Below are positions 26,267-34,388 of a stretch of DNA of 64,000 nt, in pieces. A program made the position numbers and the translations under genes. Below the pieces are notes generated by a model. That model saw only the letters and a program-made list of their open reading frames with translations. It made no database searches and was not told the origin of the DNA. Every line of letters begins with the position of its first letter. The first letter of the stretch is position 1. Source of the DNA: Anaerolineae bacterium (lineage in GTDB: Bacteria > Chloroflexota > Anaerolineae > Aggregatilineales > J027); NCBI GenBank assembly GCA_008933735.1, contig WBUL01000002.1, forward strand, positions 124,001-188,000, given 5' to 3'.

Positions 26267-27223
26267 TCATACCTTTTTCGCTGCATATTCTTTGTACCAC
26301 TCGACAGTACGGGCCAGACCCGTTTCAAAATCTACAACCGTATCAAAATGAAGATACTGCCGCGCGAGTTCGATGCTGGAACGTGAATGTTTGATGTCCC
26401 CTGCCCGTTCAGGCGCATGAATTGGCTGAAGCGATTTACCCATGATGCGGTTCAGAGCATCCACCAATTGCAACAGATTGACACTCTCACCTGTTGCCAT
26501 GTTCAAGACCTTGCCGGATACTCCCTGGGCTTTGGCCGCCAGCAAATTGCCATGGACCACATTATCAATATAGGTGAAATCACGGGTTTGCAGGCCATCA
26601 CCAAAAATCGTGGGCTGACGATCTAAGGTCATGAGCGAAATAAAAATCGGGATGACTGCCGCATAGTGAGAAGTCGGATCCTGCCGGGGGCCAAACACAT
26701 TAAAATAGCGCAGACAAACTGTTTCAAGGTTGAACACCTCTGCAAACACCTGGCAGTAATACTCACCAGCGAGTTTCGCCGCCCCATAAGGGGACTTGGG
26801 ATGGGTTGGCATCGTTTCGTCGGTATACTCAACTTCGATATCCCCATAAGCTGCTGATGATGCTGCATAGACCACCCGTTTCACTCCTGCATCCCGCGCT
26901 GCCAGCAGGACTTTCAACGTCCCGGTTGCACAGTGCTCATGAGACCGAAGAGGGTCTTCCACACTCAGCGGCACAGAGGCTAACGCCGCTTCATGAAACA
27001 CATAATCAGCTCCCTTAAAGGCTTTGTCGAGGGCGTCTTTGTCAGTGACGCTCATTTCATAAACCGTCAGATTCGGGTCACTGGCGAGATGATCGAGATT
27101 TTCGCGTTTTCCGGTAGAGAAATTATCGACGACACGGACAAAATGCCCCTGTTCCAGAAGTTTAGTCGCAATATGCGAACCAATGAAACCCGCCCCACCT
27201 GTCACCACATAAGTTTCAGTCAT
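26267..27223 (-). CDS. UDP-hexose/UDP-HexNAc 4-epimerase (extended SDR)
   Basis: A 318-residue NAD-dependent short-chain dehydrogenase with the Rossmann motif GGAGFIGSHIA (9-19) and active-site YxxxK in SPYGAAKLAGEYY. Two features resemble the WbpP/Gne group acting on UDP-GlcNAc/UDP-GalNAc more than GalE: the LASVPLSVEDP loop and the CLRYFNVFGPRQDP block. Its product would feed the glycosyltransferases of this locus. It is the last gene of the minus operon, 15 bases after the flippase, with AGGGG 8 bases before the ATG. Substrate preference is inferred. Confidence 0.88.
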   Translation of the reverse strand: MTETYVVTGGAGFIGSHIATKLLEQGHFVRVVDNFSTGKRENLDHLASDPNLTVYEMSVTDKDALDKAFKGADYVFHEAALASVPLSVEDPLRSHEHCATGTLKVLLAARDAGVKRVVYAASSAAYGDIEVEYTDETMPTHPKSPYGAAKLAGEYYCQVFAEVFNLETVCLRYFNVFGPRQDPTSHYAAVIPIFISLMTLDRQPTIFGDGLQTRDFTYIDNVVHGNLLAAKAQGVSGKVLNMATGESVNLLQLVDALNRIMGKSLQPIHAPERAGDIKHSRSSIELARQYLHFDTVVDFETGLARTVEWYKEYAAKKV

Positions 27224-27238
27224 TCTTCAAGCCCCTTA

Positions 27239-28681
27239 TCAGTTTGAGCTGGAAAACTGCATCCGCAGTTCCATGATTTTGTCGCGCTCAAGACCCCACA
27301 TGGCAATTCCGTAGGTTACAGCACCCGTCAGGATCAGCAGAAGAAGCGCCAGCGCCCGGGGCCATTCGGCGGTTAAGATAAGCATACCAGCTACTGCCAA
27401 CCCCATGACCGCACTGCCGACGGTTGCTGGAACAAATTGGCGGAGAATTTTGGGCATCGGTACCTCGATCAGCCACGACCCAATAATCAGGCGCGTGGTG
27501 CTCACAATAAACGCGACGACCGCATGACCCAGCGAGACCGCAAAAGCACTCTCATGCGCCAGAAAATACAATACGGGTCCCAGCAAAGCAAATTCAAAAG
27601 CAGCCGTTTTCCATAGGATATCAGGTCGGCCAACAGCTTTGTAGATGTCCCCAATATTCCAGGATACAGACAAAAACACCCCGTAAAACGCCAAGGCTGC
27701 CATAATGGGCGCTGCATCGACCCAATCTTTGCCAAAAACAACTTCGGTAAACGGTCTTGAGACCAGGGCCATCCCCACGCCAGCGGGAAACGTTACCAGC
27801 GATACATATCGAATTGCCATCAACATGCCATCCTGGAGCTGTTTACGGTTTTCCTGCAAAATCGAATACGCCGGAAACAGCACCTGTGCAATGACGTTAC
27901 ACAGGTTGATAATCACAATTTCGGGTAGTCGGAATGCAATCGTATACAGACCAAGAGAGGCATCACCCAGAAAACGCCCGATGAACACATAGTCGATATT
28001 AGCCTGAAAATTGGAAATCAGATTATCAATAGCTATTTTGTAGCCATAGCTGAAGAGTTCCTTTGCAATCGGCACCGAGAAAGAAAAACCAGGCCGCCAG
28101 GGAACAATGATCCACGCCACAATGGTGAAAGCAGTACGCCCCACAATCTGTCCGATCACCAACGCCCAGATGCCATTTCCCGACATGGCTAACCCAATAC
28201 TCACCACTCCTTTAGAGAATGATTCCGCCAGGACCGGAATCATCCGGCGCGAAAACTTCATTTCTCGATGTAGTATCGTATCGTGTGTTCCGCCAAGACT
28301 GCTCAGGAAAAAACTTGCACTGAGAACCGGAAGCACCGTGGTGATCTGAGGTTCACGGAAGAAATCAGCCACAAACGGTGAAATCCCGATCGTAATGCCC
28401 CACATCACGGCATTAGTTGCCATACTGATCCAGAAAGCAGTCGTTGCAGCTTCTTTAATATCGCCACGCCGCTGGATAAGGGCAAAGCTGATCCCCAGAT
28501 CGCGCACGGCATCCAGAAAACTCATGGTCGTAATAGCAAAGCCGACAATCCCAAATTCGGATTGGCTGATGAGGCGGGTCAGTACAGCGGTAGTGACAAG
28601 CACTACCCCCTTTGTGAGGATATAACTCAGATACGTCCAGGCAACACCAGTGACGGTTTTTTTTGTAATCGACTCTGACAT
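27239..28681 (-). CDS. Polysaccharide flippase, Wzx/WzxC type
   Basis: A MOP-superfamily membrane protein of 480 residues with about 12-14 TM helices. It starts with the WzxC-like pattern VAWTYLSYILTKGVVLVTTAVLTRLIS, and has GIGNG-like and QANIDYVFIGRFLG segments typical of the group. It should flip lipid-linked repeat units to the outer face for the Wzy protein encoded on the opposite strand. It follows the GT2 gene by 12 bases; the ribosome site is weak (AAAGAAAAAATCC before the ATG). Confidence 0.9.
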   Translation of the reverse strand: MSESITKKTVTGVAWTYLSYILTKGVVLVTTAVLTRLISQSEFGIVGFAITTMSFLDAVRDLGISFALIQRRGDIKEAATTAFWISMATNAVMWGITIGISPFVADFFREPQITTVLPVLSASFFLSSLGGTHDTILHREMKFSRRMIPVLAESFSKGVVSIGLAMSGNGIWALVIGQIVGRTAFTIVAWIIVPWRPGFSFSVPIAKELFSYGYKIAIDNLISNFQANIDYVFIGRFLGDASLGLYTIAFRLPEIVIINLCNVIAQVLFPAYSILQENRKQLQDGMLMAIRYVSLVTFPAGVGMALVSRPFTEVVFGKDWVDAAPIMAALAFYGVFLSVSWNIGDIYKAVGRPDILWKTAAFEFALLGPVLYFLAHESAFAVSLGHAVVAFIVSTTRLIIGSWLIEVPMPKILRQFVPATVGSAVMGLAVAGMLILTAEWPRALALLLLILTGAVTYGIAMWGLERDKIMELRMQFSSSN

Positions 28682-28693
28682 GGATTTTTTCTT

Positions 28694-29890
28694 TTATGAT
28701 GAAGCTGAGCGTTTCTTCCAGGTGACTTTTTGTCGCCCACTCGCCCAACGCCACAAGCCCATCAGGGCAGCGAAGTTAGAGCCGACAAAAAAGTAAGGCA
28801 CACTGAAAATCAGGACTTTGCGGTAGCCGCGTTTTTCAAAAATAGCGCCCAGCCATGCTAGCAGATAAAAACCAATTTGTCCAACAAGAAACAGCAGCCC
28901 CCATCCGCGCCGCAGCAGCAAAAAATCACTGCCCTCCTCACCCCAAAGGACGACAGTCAGAAGGTTAGCCGCAAATATGATGATCATCAGGACAGGAGAA
29001 AGGGGCCGCAGGAACTTGTGGGAAAACAGGCGAAACGCCATTTGCAAACTTGGCGCACGCAAATACCCAGCGTTAAATAACGCTTGGTAGCGCCCTGCGT
29101 TAATCCGCACCCGCCGGTTATATTCGTCTGCCATGCTGCTGCTGGCTTCATCATAACTTATGGCTTCTGGCTCATAAACGACACGGTATCCCTGAGCGTT
29201 AGCTTCCATCGCCAGGCTGAACTCATCGTTAATGGTACCTTTTTGGAGGGGTTTATGGAGGTGACGGCGAATGGCAAACATATTGCCATGGACCGCCACC
29301 GTGCTGCCTGTTCTACTTTCCCATTTTCGCAGGGCAGCTTCATACTTCCAATACATCCCCGCCTGCTTTGCCACGCCACGATCTGTATCCCAGATTGCCA
29401 GGGTACCAACAATCACACCAACGGATGGGTCGGCAAATCCGCGTACCAGCTTTTGCAGCGCCTCTTTTTCATAAATGGGGGAAGCATCGCTAAGCAGAAC
29501 AATCTCTCCGGTGGCATGTTCAAAGCCCATGTTCACCGCCCCCATTTTGCCACCGCGCACTGGCTGTTTCAGCAGCGTCACACCCCGGTCAGCGAAGCTT
29601 TGCACAATTTCTGCGGTCCCATCGTCACTGCCATCGTCAATGACCAGGATTTGCAGTTTGTCTTTGGGATATTCTAAAGAAACAGTATTCTCCAGCTTTT
29701 TGCCGATCACATCGGCTTCATTATAAGCCGGAATCAGCATCGTAATCGAAGGATAAAACGTTTCTTTTTTGATTGGCTTGGGCGCAACTTTCGACCACAC
29801 ATACATCAGCAACGGATAGCCGAAATATGTCCAGAGCATAAGTATAAAACTGACCCAGAACAGACACGCAAAAAGAATTACAACAGCCAT
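28694..29890 (-). CDS. Membrane glycosyltransferase family 2
   Basis: A 398-residue GT2 enzyme with one N-terminal TM helix, a GT-A domain and about three C-terminal TM helices, the layout of processive synthases. Motifs: ITMLIPAYNEADVI, VIDDGSDDGT, the metal site LLSDASP, and NDEF in the position of the acid/base TED motif. Where processive synthases have QxxRW there is RRVRINAGRYQAL, so true processivity is doubtful. It may extend the repeat unit, or be the catalytic partner of the BcsB-like protein; the second idea is speculative. It starts 3 bases after the initiating transferase. Confidence 0.87.
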   Translation of the reverse strand: MAVVILFACLFWVSFILMLWTYFGYPLLMYVWSKVAPKPIKKETFYPSITMLIPAYNEADVIGKKLENTVSLEYPKDKLQILVIDDGSDDGTAEIVQSFADRGVTLLKQPVRGGKMGAVNMGFEHATGEIVLLSDASPIYEKEALQKLVRGFADPSVGVIVGTLAIWDTDRGVAKQAGMYWKYEAALRKWESRTGSTVAVHGNMFAIRRHLHKPLQKGTINDEFSLAMEANAQGYRVVYEPEAISYDEASSSMADEYNRRVRINAGRYQALFNAGYLRAPSLQMAFRLFSHKFLRPLSPVLMIIIFAANLLTVVLWGEEGSDFLLLRRGWGLLFLVGQIGFYLLAWLGAIFEKRGYRKVLIFSVPYFFVGSNFAALMGLWRWASGRQKVTWKKRSASS

Positions 29891-29893
29891 AAG

Positions 29894-31633
29894 CTAGCGT
29901 GCACCCTTTTGCCGTCTGAAAGCGACCCGCAAGAAGGTTTCCAGGATGATGCGAAAATCCAGATAAAAACTCATGCGGTCGATATACTTCACATCCCAGT
30001 AGAGCCAGTTGTTAAAATCTGTGTTGCCCCGGCTGTAAATCTGCCACAATCCGGTAATACCTGGTCGGACACTCAAACGCTCTGTCTGAAATAAGTTGTA
30101 ACTTTCCACATCCCAACTCGTTGGGCGTGGCCCGACCAGACTCATATCCCCCCGCAAGACGTTAAAAAGCTGTGGGATTTCATCCAGACTGGTCTTCCGC
30201 AAAATACGGCCAACTCGCGTAATGCGGGGGTCACGTTCTAGCTTGAGAGGCTCGGCCAGTTTGCCATTGTCATCCAGTTTAGCCAACCCCTGGGCGGCAA
30301 GCTCTTTGAGCATCTCTTCCGCATTCACCACCATCGTGCGGAACTTATACATTTTGAAGCGTCTTCCTCCCAGGCCTGTGCGTTTCTGGGAAAAAAAGAT
30401 CGGCTGACCGTCTTCCAGATAGACGAGCAGCGCCACCAGAACACCGAGAAATACCCCTACCGGCAAAGCCATTAAAACCAACATGATATCAATGGCACGC
30501 TTGATGCGTCTGTAGATGACTTTGGAACTGCCGCTTTGCACTGGAATTTCCTCAATCCAGCCACCGGCATCCGCGTAAGGGTCTGCGGGAAAAACATCCT
30601 CCATATTGCCAGAAATAATTTCAATCGGAGTGACGGTGCTCCTGAGCCCATCCAGCACCTTACTCCAAAAGGGCTTGTAGTACTGGCTGTCTTTGGTAAT
30701 GACCAGCGTATCCCGTTTTCTATCGCTGGCACTTTTTTCAGGACGGGTAATGGGCGATTGGCCATTTCCATTGGAACCGGACGGCGGCATATCATCATGG
30801 CCGGATTTACCGTCTTTGCTGAACTGAACACGACCCTGAATCGCCATATCCATCAAATCTTCATAAATAAGCGCCTCATCAGGAAAAGTGGAGATACCAA
30901 TTTTCATATCGATTCTCAGGCGCACCTTCAAACGGGTATGAATATCCTGTGCGAGATTGTTGGCTGCTTCACGATCAGCACCCGGAAGGCAAATAACCAG
31001 ATTATCATTAAACCACGTGATCAGGTCGTCTCTGTACAGCATCACTTCAACATTTTTTGCCACCTGCCCCTGGATGTAACGACGTTTGAAGGCGCTTTGC
31101 ACATCAAAGGGATCGGCATAGGAGGCTTTCATTTCTTCCAGGGAAGTCAAACTCAGGTAGATAATGGCCAATTTGCTGTTATAGCGGCGGGCACGGAATA
31201 ATTCGTTGTTTATCATTTCCTCGCCTTCTGCCATACTGGTGATACGGGAGTTTTCCTTTTCTAGCACCGTATCCTCAACGGCAACTTCCATATTCAGAAA
31301 GGAAAGCGAGGTCTGCCGTGCGATAATAACTGTGACAAAGATGACAAGGATTTCTGTTGCCGTAATGTAAAACATGGTATCGGGGTCTTGCTCATAACCA
31401 AACACCAATTTAGAGCCGATGTACAACCCCATAATCGGTAAAAAGACCTTTAAGAAATGAATCTGACTCAAGTCTGGCAGCAGCAAGATGGCCATCGTCG
31501 CAATAGCACAGACCACATAAGTCATTGAGGCAAGGTCAATATTACCAAAACCTGTAATATCAGGGCGTTCCAGGTTGAACAGGAATATCTGCCATGCAGC
31601 GAGTAAGATCATAGCAAAACGGAAACGAATCAT
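29894..31633 (-). CDS. Initiating sugar-phosphate transferase with a degenerate GGDEF domain
   Basis: First gene of the minus-strand polysaccharide operon (AGGAGG ribosome site). Residues 1-115 hold about four TM helices. Residues 138-265 read as a GGDEF fold: MINNELFRARRYNSKLAII, then LYRDDLITWFNDNLVICLP with FNDNL where GGDEF belongs, and KIGISTFPDE followed by an AD-helix-like LMDMAIQ. A Ser-rich linker leads to the bacterial sugar transferase domain (about 372-579) with KRAIDIMLVL, the RTGLGGRRFKMYKFRTM block, DEIPQLFNVLRGDMSLVGPRP and SVRPGITGLWQ. This class links a sugar-1-phosphate to undecaprenyl phosphate, the committed step. The pseudo-GGDEF part suggests allosteric control. Confidence 0.88.
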   Translation of the reverse strand: MIRFRFAMILLAAWQIFLFNLERPDITGFGNIDLASMTYVVCAIATMAILLLPDLSQIHFLKVFLPIMGLYIGSKLVFGYEQDPDTMFYITATEILVIFVTVIIARQTSLSFLNMEVAVEDTVLEKENSRITSMAEGEEMINNELFRARRYNSKLAIIYLSLTSLEEMKASYADPFDVQSAFKRRYIQGQVAKNVEVMLYRDDLITWFNDNLVICLPGADREAANNLAQDIHTRLKVRLRIDMKIGISTFPDEALIYEDLMDMAIQGRVQFSKDGKSGHDDMPPSGSNGNGQSPITRPEKSASDRKRDTLVITKDSQYYKPFWSKVLDGLRSTVTPIEIISGNMEDVFPADPYADAGGWIEEIPVQSGSSKVIYRRIKRAIDIMLVLMALPVGVFLGVLVALLVYLEDGQPIFFSQKRTGLGGRRFKMYKFRTMVVNAEEMLKELAAQGLAKLDDNGKLAEPLKLERDPRITRVGRILRKTSLDEIPQLFNVLRGDMSLVGPRPTSWDVESYNLFQTERLSVRPGITGLWQIYSRGNTDFNNWLYWDVKYIDRMSFYLDFRIILETFLRVAFRRQKGAR

Positions 31634-31751
31634 TTAAGATAACCTCCTGATAGAAACAGGCATATAACAGAGCAGCCCAAAATGACTTTTGCGCTAACCA
31701 AATAATGAATCCCCCCGACAATACTACTCGGATAAGAGGCCAGCTAATTCT

Positions 31752-31757
31752 ATTATA
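31752..31757 (-). promoter_or_regulatory. Possible -10 box upstream of the minus polysaccharide operon
   Basis: A TATAAT on the minus strand (31757-31752) lies 119 bases before the transferase start, in an AT-rich divergent region of 249 bases. No good -35 box is seen at 16-18 bases, so it is only a candidate. Confidence 0.35.
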
Positions 31758-31882
31758 AACATGATTTTGTATAACTATACGTAAATTCACGAAATTTTTA
31801 CAAAGCCTAACGTTTTAGTAAATTGTTTAATGTTCGTTTAATTCTGGTTATCGCTTATAGCGTTGGAAGAAGGAGTTATACC

Positions 31883-32395
31883 ATGCCAAGAAAGCTGACT
31901 CTGCTGGCACTCGCTTTTTTTGTCATCCTTGCAGCCTGCGAAAAAGACAACACAGAACCGGACGTATCGCCGACCCTGACCCCGACAACCGTGATCGCAG
32001 TAAGTGAAGCTGAAAATATCACCCTTGACCCACAGACCCTTGCCCCCGGTCAAGGCACCCTGATTGTGAATGTTTCTATGCCCATCGGGTACAAATTTAA
32101 CAACCTTGCCCCGTTCAAAGCGCAGGTGGCGGCAACTGGTTCCAATGTGATCGTTGATTCCGCCTGGACAAGGTATGAGCAAATTGAACCTACTATGCCG
32201 CTTCAAATTCCCCTTACGCTGAACGAGGGTGCATCCATCCTCACCCTGGACTTAACAATTTACTGGTGTGAAGCAGTCAACGAATCGCTGTGCTTTGTGG
32301 ATGAGCGTCACATTACCGTGCCGATCACCGTAGACAGAAGCGCCCGTGCTACCTTCGCCACAACAGAGGTTTCGCTCGTCCCCCCGACCTATTAG
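31883..32395 (+). CDS. Lipoprotein with a DsbD N-terminal-like beta domain
   Basis: A 170-residue exported lipoprotein. Signal peptide with lipobox VILAAC at about residues 15-20, a short Thr/Pro linker, then one beta-sandwich domain. The pattern ITLDPQTLAPGQGTLIVNV, GYKFNNLAP and YWCEAVNESLCF (two Cys seven residues apart) near the end resembles the DsbD N-terminal/thiol-disulphide exchange domain found with thioredoxin-like proteins. The ATG at 31883 has AAGGAG 7 bases upstream; an in-frame upstream start at 31823 lacks one. It precedes the PP2C gene by 67 bases; whether they share a transcript is unclear. Confidence 0.7.
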   Translation: MPRKLTLLALAFFVILAACEKDNTEPDVSPTLTPTTVIAVSEAENITLDPQTLAPGQGTLIVNVSMPIGYKFNNLAPFKAQVAATGSNVIVDSAWTRYEQIEPTMPLQIPLTLNEGASILTLDLTIYWCEAVNESLCFVDERHITVPITVDRSARATFATTEVSLVPPTY

Positions 32396-32462
32396 AAAAG
32401 TTGCATCGTGAGGCAAATGGGAGTGATAATGCAGATATTTGAGGCAGCAAAAACTAAACCTT

Positions 32463-34352
32463 ATGATTCAACTGGACTATGCATTCCTTACTGATCGGGG
32501 CTTAAAACGGCAGCGCAATGAAGATCACTGTCTGGTCAGAATTCCCGATCCTGACACGCCTGAGTCGCAGTTAGGGAGTCTGTTCCTGGTCGCGGATGGG
32601 ATTGGCAGTCTTGGCATGGGCGAAGTCGCCAGCCAGCTTGCCACACAGACCATTGAGGACTGGTATTACGATGGATCGAACCGAGAACAGGATGAAACCA
32701 AAAGAATCGTCTCAGCCCTAAAAATCGCAAACCAGGCTGTTTTTGATCGCTCTCGTGATTATGAACTTTCTCACATGGGAACCACCATCGCGGGTATCAT
32801 TCTGACCCCGACACAGGATGCAGTCATTTTTAACGTGGGCGACAGCCGCGTATACAGGATTCGTGGTGGTTCCATCGAATTATTAAGTCGTGACCATGCA
32901 ACCATGTCGCAGGACGCGGGGAAAACCAAGCTTACGGCCTTTATCGGTCAGTCCGCGCCCTTTCCACCCTTTAACCGCCGTGTGAAAACCAAAAAGGGAG
33001 ATGTATTCGTCATCTGCTCGGATGGGTTATGGGGCCTGATTGAAGAAAAGAGAATTCTCAAGGTTGTTCAGCGTCATCCCGCCGAGACCGCTGCCGAGAT
33101 GCTGCTGCAAATGGTGCATGAACGCGGTGCACGCGACAACGTCACGATGGTTATCGTCCGGCTTGGTACCGACATCGGCGGGCGAAGTCTGCTGCCCCGT
33201 CTCCTGCTGGCACTCGTCCTGATCGCAGCCCTGGCATTAGGAGCATTTTTGCTGATCCGTGAAGATGAATCACCCACTTCTGCCACTGAAAGTGGTTCGG
33301 AACAGCTCGTAGGAGAATCAGAAACCGGCAGCGTGACACCATCCCCGGTAGCAACAAATTCAGCAATACCCTCTCCTACCGCCGATAGGAACCTGACACG
33401 CACGGCCAATGCGTTTGTGACTTCGCAGGCCGAAGCGACGATCATCGCCGGAGAAACCATGAGCGCAGAAGCAACAGCTAACGCCCAGGCAACAGCGTCC
33501 GCTGATGCTCGCGCTACTGGTCAGGCTGAGGCAACATTAGGCGCAATTCAAGCGGCAACCGTTTTTTCCGTCCGAACCCAGACCGCCATTGCAGCAGCCA
33601 CCTACCTGCCCGCTACAGAAACGCAGGCTGTTGTCGTAGCAGCTACCCTGGTAGAAGAAGTAACCGCGCAGGCTGCCACACAGCTTGCGTTTCAGATCGC
33701 CAGCCAGCCGCCAACGCCCACTCTTAATCCAACACTGGTAACCTACACGCCTACACCTGCGCCGAGTCTCACTTTCACCCCGACTGTGACCTTGACGCCG
33801 AGTCTCACCTTCACGCCCAGTATAACCTTTACCCCCTCTGCGACATTCACACCAACACTTGCACCGGAAGCAGTTCTGGAACTCGCCGAAATCGGCGTCG
33901 CGCTTGCCTCAGATACCACCCTTCATGTTATCTCGCGCAATCCCCTCCACCCTATCACACGACTGACACTGCCTTCCGCCACTCGTATCAGATTTCTGGA
34001 CATACGCACAGCTAACTACGTGAAAGTGCAGGTCTTGGATGGTCCTTTTGCTGAACAGGAAGGTTGGATCGCCGAAAGCATTGTGCTGGAAGCTGCACCT
34101 GTAACAGCCTACGTAATCACCACTGTGACCGCTGGTGTGCGCTCAGGGAATGGCAGAGGGTTTCCCCTGATTACCCAGCTTGAACCCAACACACGCCTCG
34201 CAATTTTAGGAATCAGCAGTGTTCCCGAACAATGGTATTTCATTAAACTACCCGATGGTCGGGAAGGATGGATCGCGCCGAGTGTGGTTAGGCTGGAAGG
34301 GGATACCAGCCTGATCCCGTTTATAACGCCACCACCGCCGCCGAGTCCATGA
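32463..34352 (+). CDS. Membrane PP2C-type Ser/Thr phosphatase with TP stalk and SH3 domain
   Basis: Residues 1-240 are a PP2C/PPM phosphatase: RGLKRQRNEDHC, VADGIGS (GS replaces the usual GG), NVGDSRVYRI, CSDGLWGLIE and RDNVTMVIV supply the metal-binding Asp residues. A TM helix (about 247-268) exports an Ala/Thr/Gln-rich helix and a stalk of FTPTVTLTPS-type repeats (DNA about 33714-33870). Two SH3-like segments follow, the last being VTAGVRSGNGRGFPLITQL with GWIAPSVV. It looks like an inside phosphatase coupled to an outside wall or glycan-binding domain. No Ser/Thr kinase is in the window. Start at ATG 32463; a TTG at 32439 is possible. Confidence 0.85.
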   Translation: MIQLDYAFLTDRGLKRQRNEDHCLVRIPDPDTPESQLGSLFLVADGIGSLGMGEVASQLATQTIEDWYYDGSNREQDETKRIVSALKIANQAVFDRSRDYELSHMGTTIAGIILTPTQDAVIFNVGDSRVYRIRGGSIELLSRDHATMSQDAGKTKLTAFIGQSAPFPPFNRRVKTKKGDVFVICSDGLWGLIEEKRILKVVQRHPAETAAEMLLQMVHERGARDNVTMVIVRLGTDIGGRSLLPRLLLALVLIAALALGAFLLIREDESPTSATESGSEQLVGESETGSVTPSPVATNSAIPSPTADRNLTRTANAFVTSQAEATIIAGETMSAEATANAQATASADARATGQAEATLGAIQAATVFSVRTQTAIAAATYLPATETQAVVVAATLVEEVTAQAATQLAFQIASQPPTPTLNPTLVTYTPTPAPSLTFTPTVTLTPSLTFTPSITFTPSATFTPTLAPEAVLELAEIGVALASDTTLHVISRNPLHPITRLTLPSATRIRFLDIRTANYVKVQVLDGPFAEQEGWIAESIVLEAAPVTAYVITTVTAGVRSGNGRGFPLITQLEPNTRLAILGISSVPEQWYFIKLPDGREGWIAPSVVRLEGDTSLIPFITPPPPPSP

Positions 34353-34356
34353 TACC

Positions 34357-34380
34357 GGGGCGGGTCAGTGCCCGCCCCGC
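34357..34380. terminator. GC-rich hairpin between convergent genes
   Basis: A 9-bp stem (CGGGGCGGG at 34357-34365 with CCCGCCCCG at 34372-34380) and 6-base loop, between the PP2C stop and the dihydropyrimidinase stop. No T-run on either side. Confidence 0.55.
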
Positions 34381-34388
34381 TGCCTGAT

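Noticed and set aside
33714..33870. Tandem DNA repeat in the PP2C gene
   Set aside because: It encodes the FTPTxTLTPS stalk and is explained by protein-level low complexity, not by a minisatellite or CRISPR.
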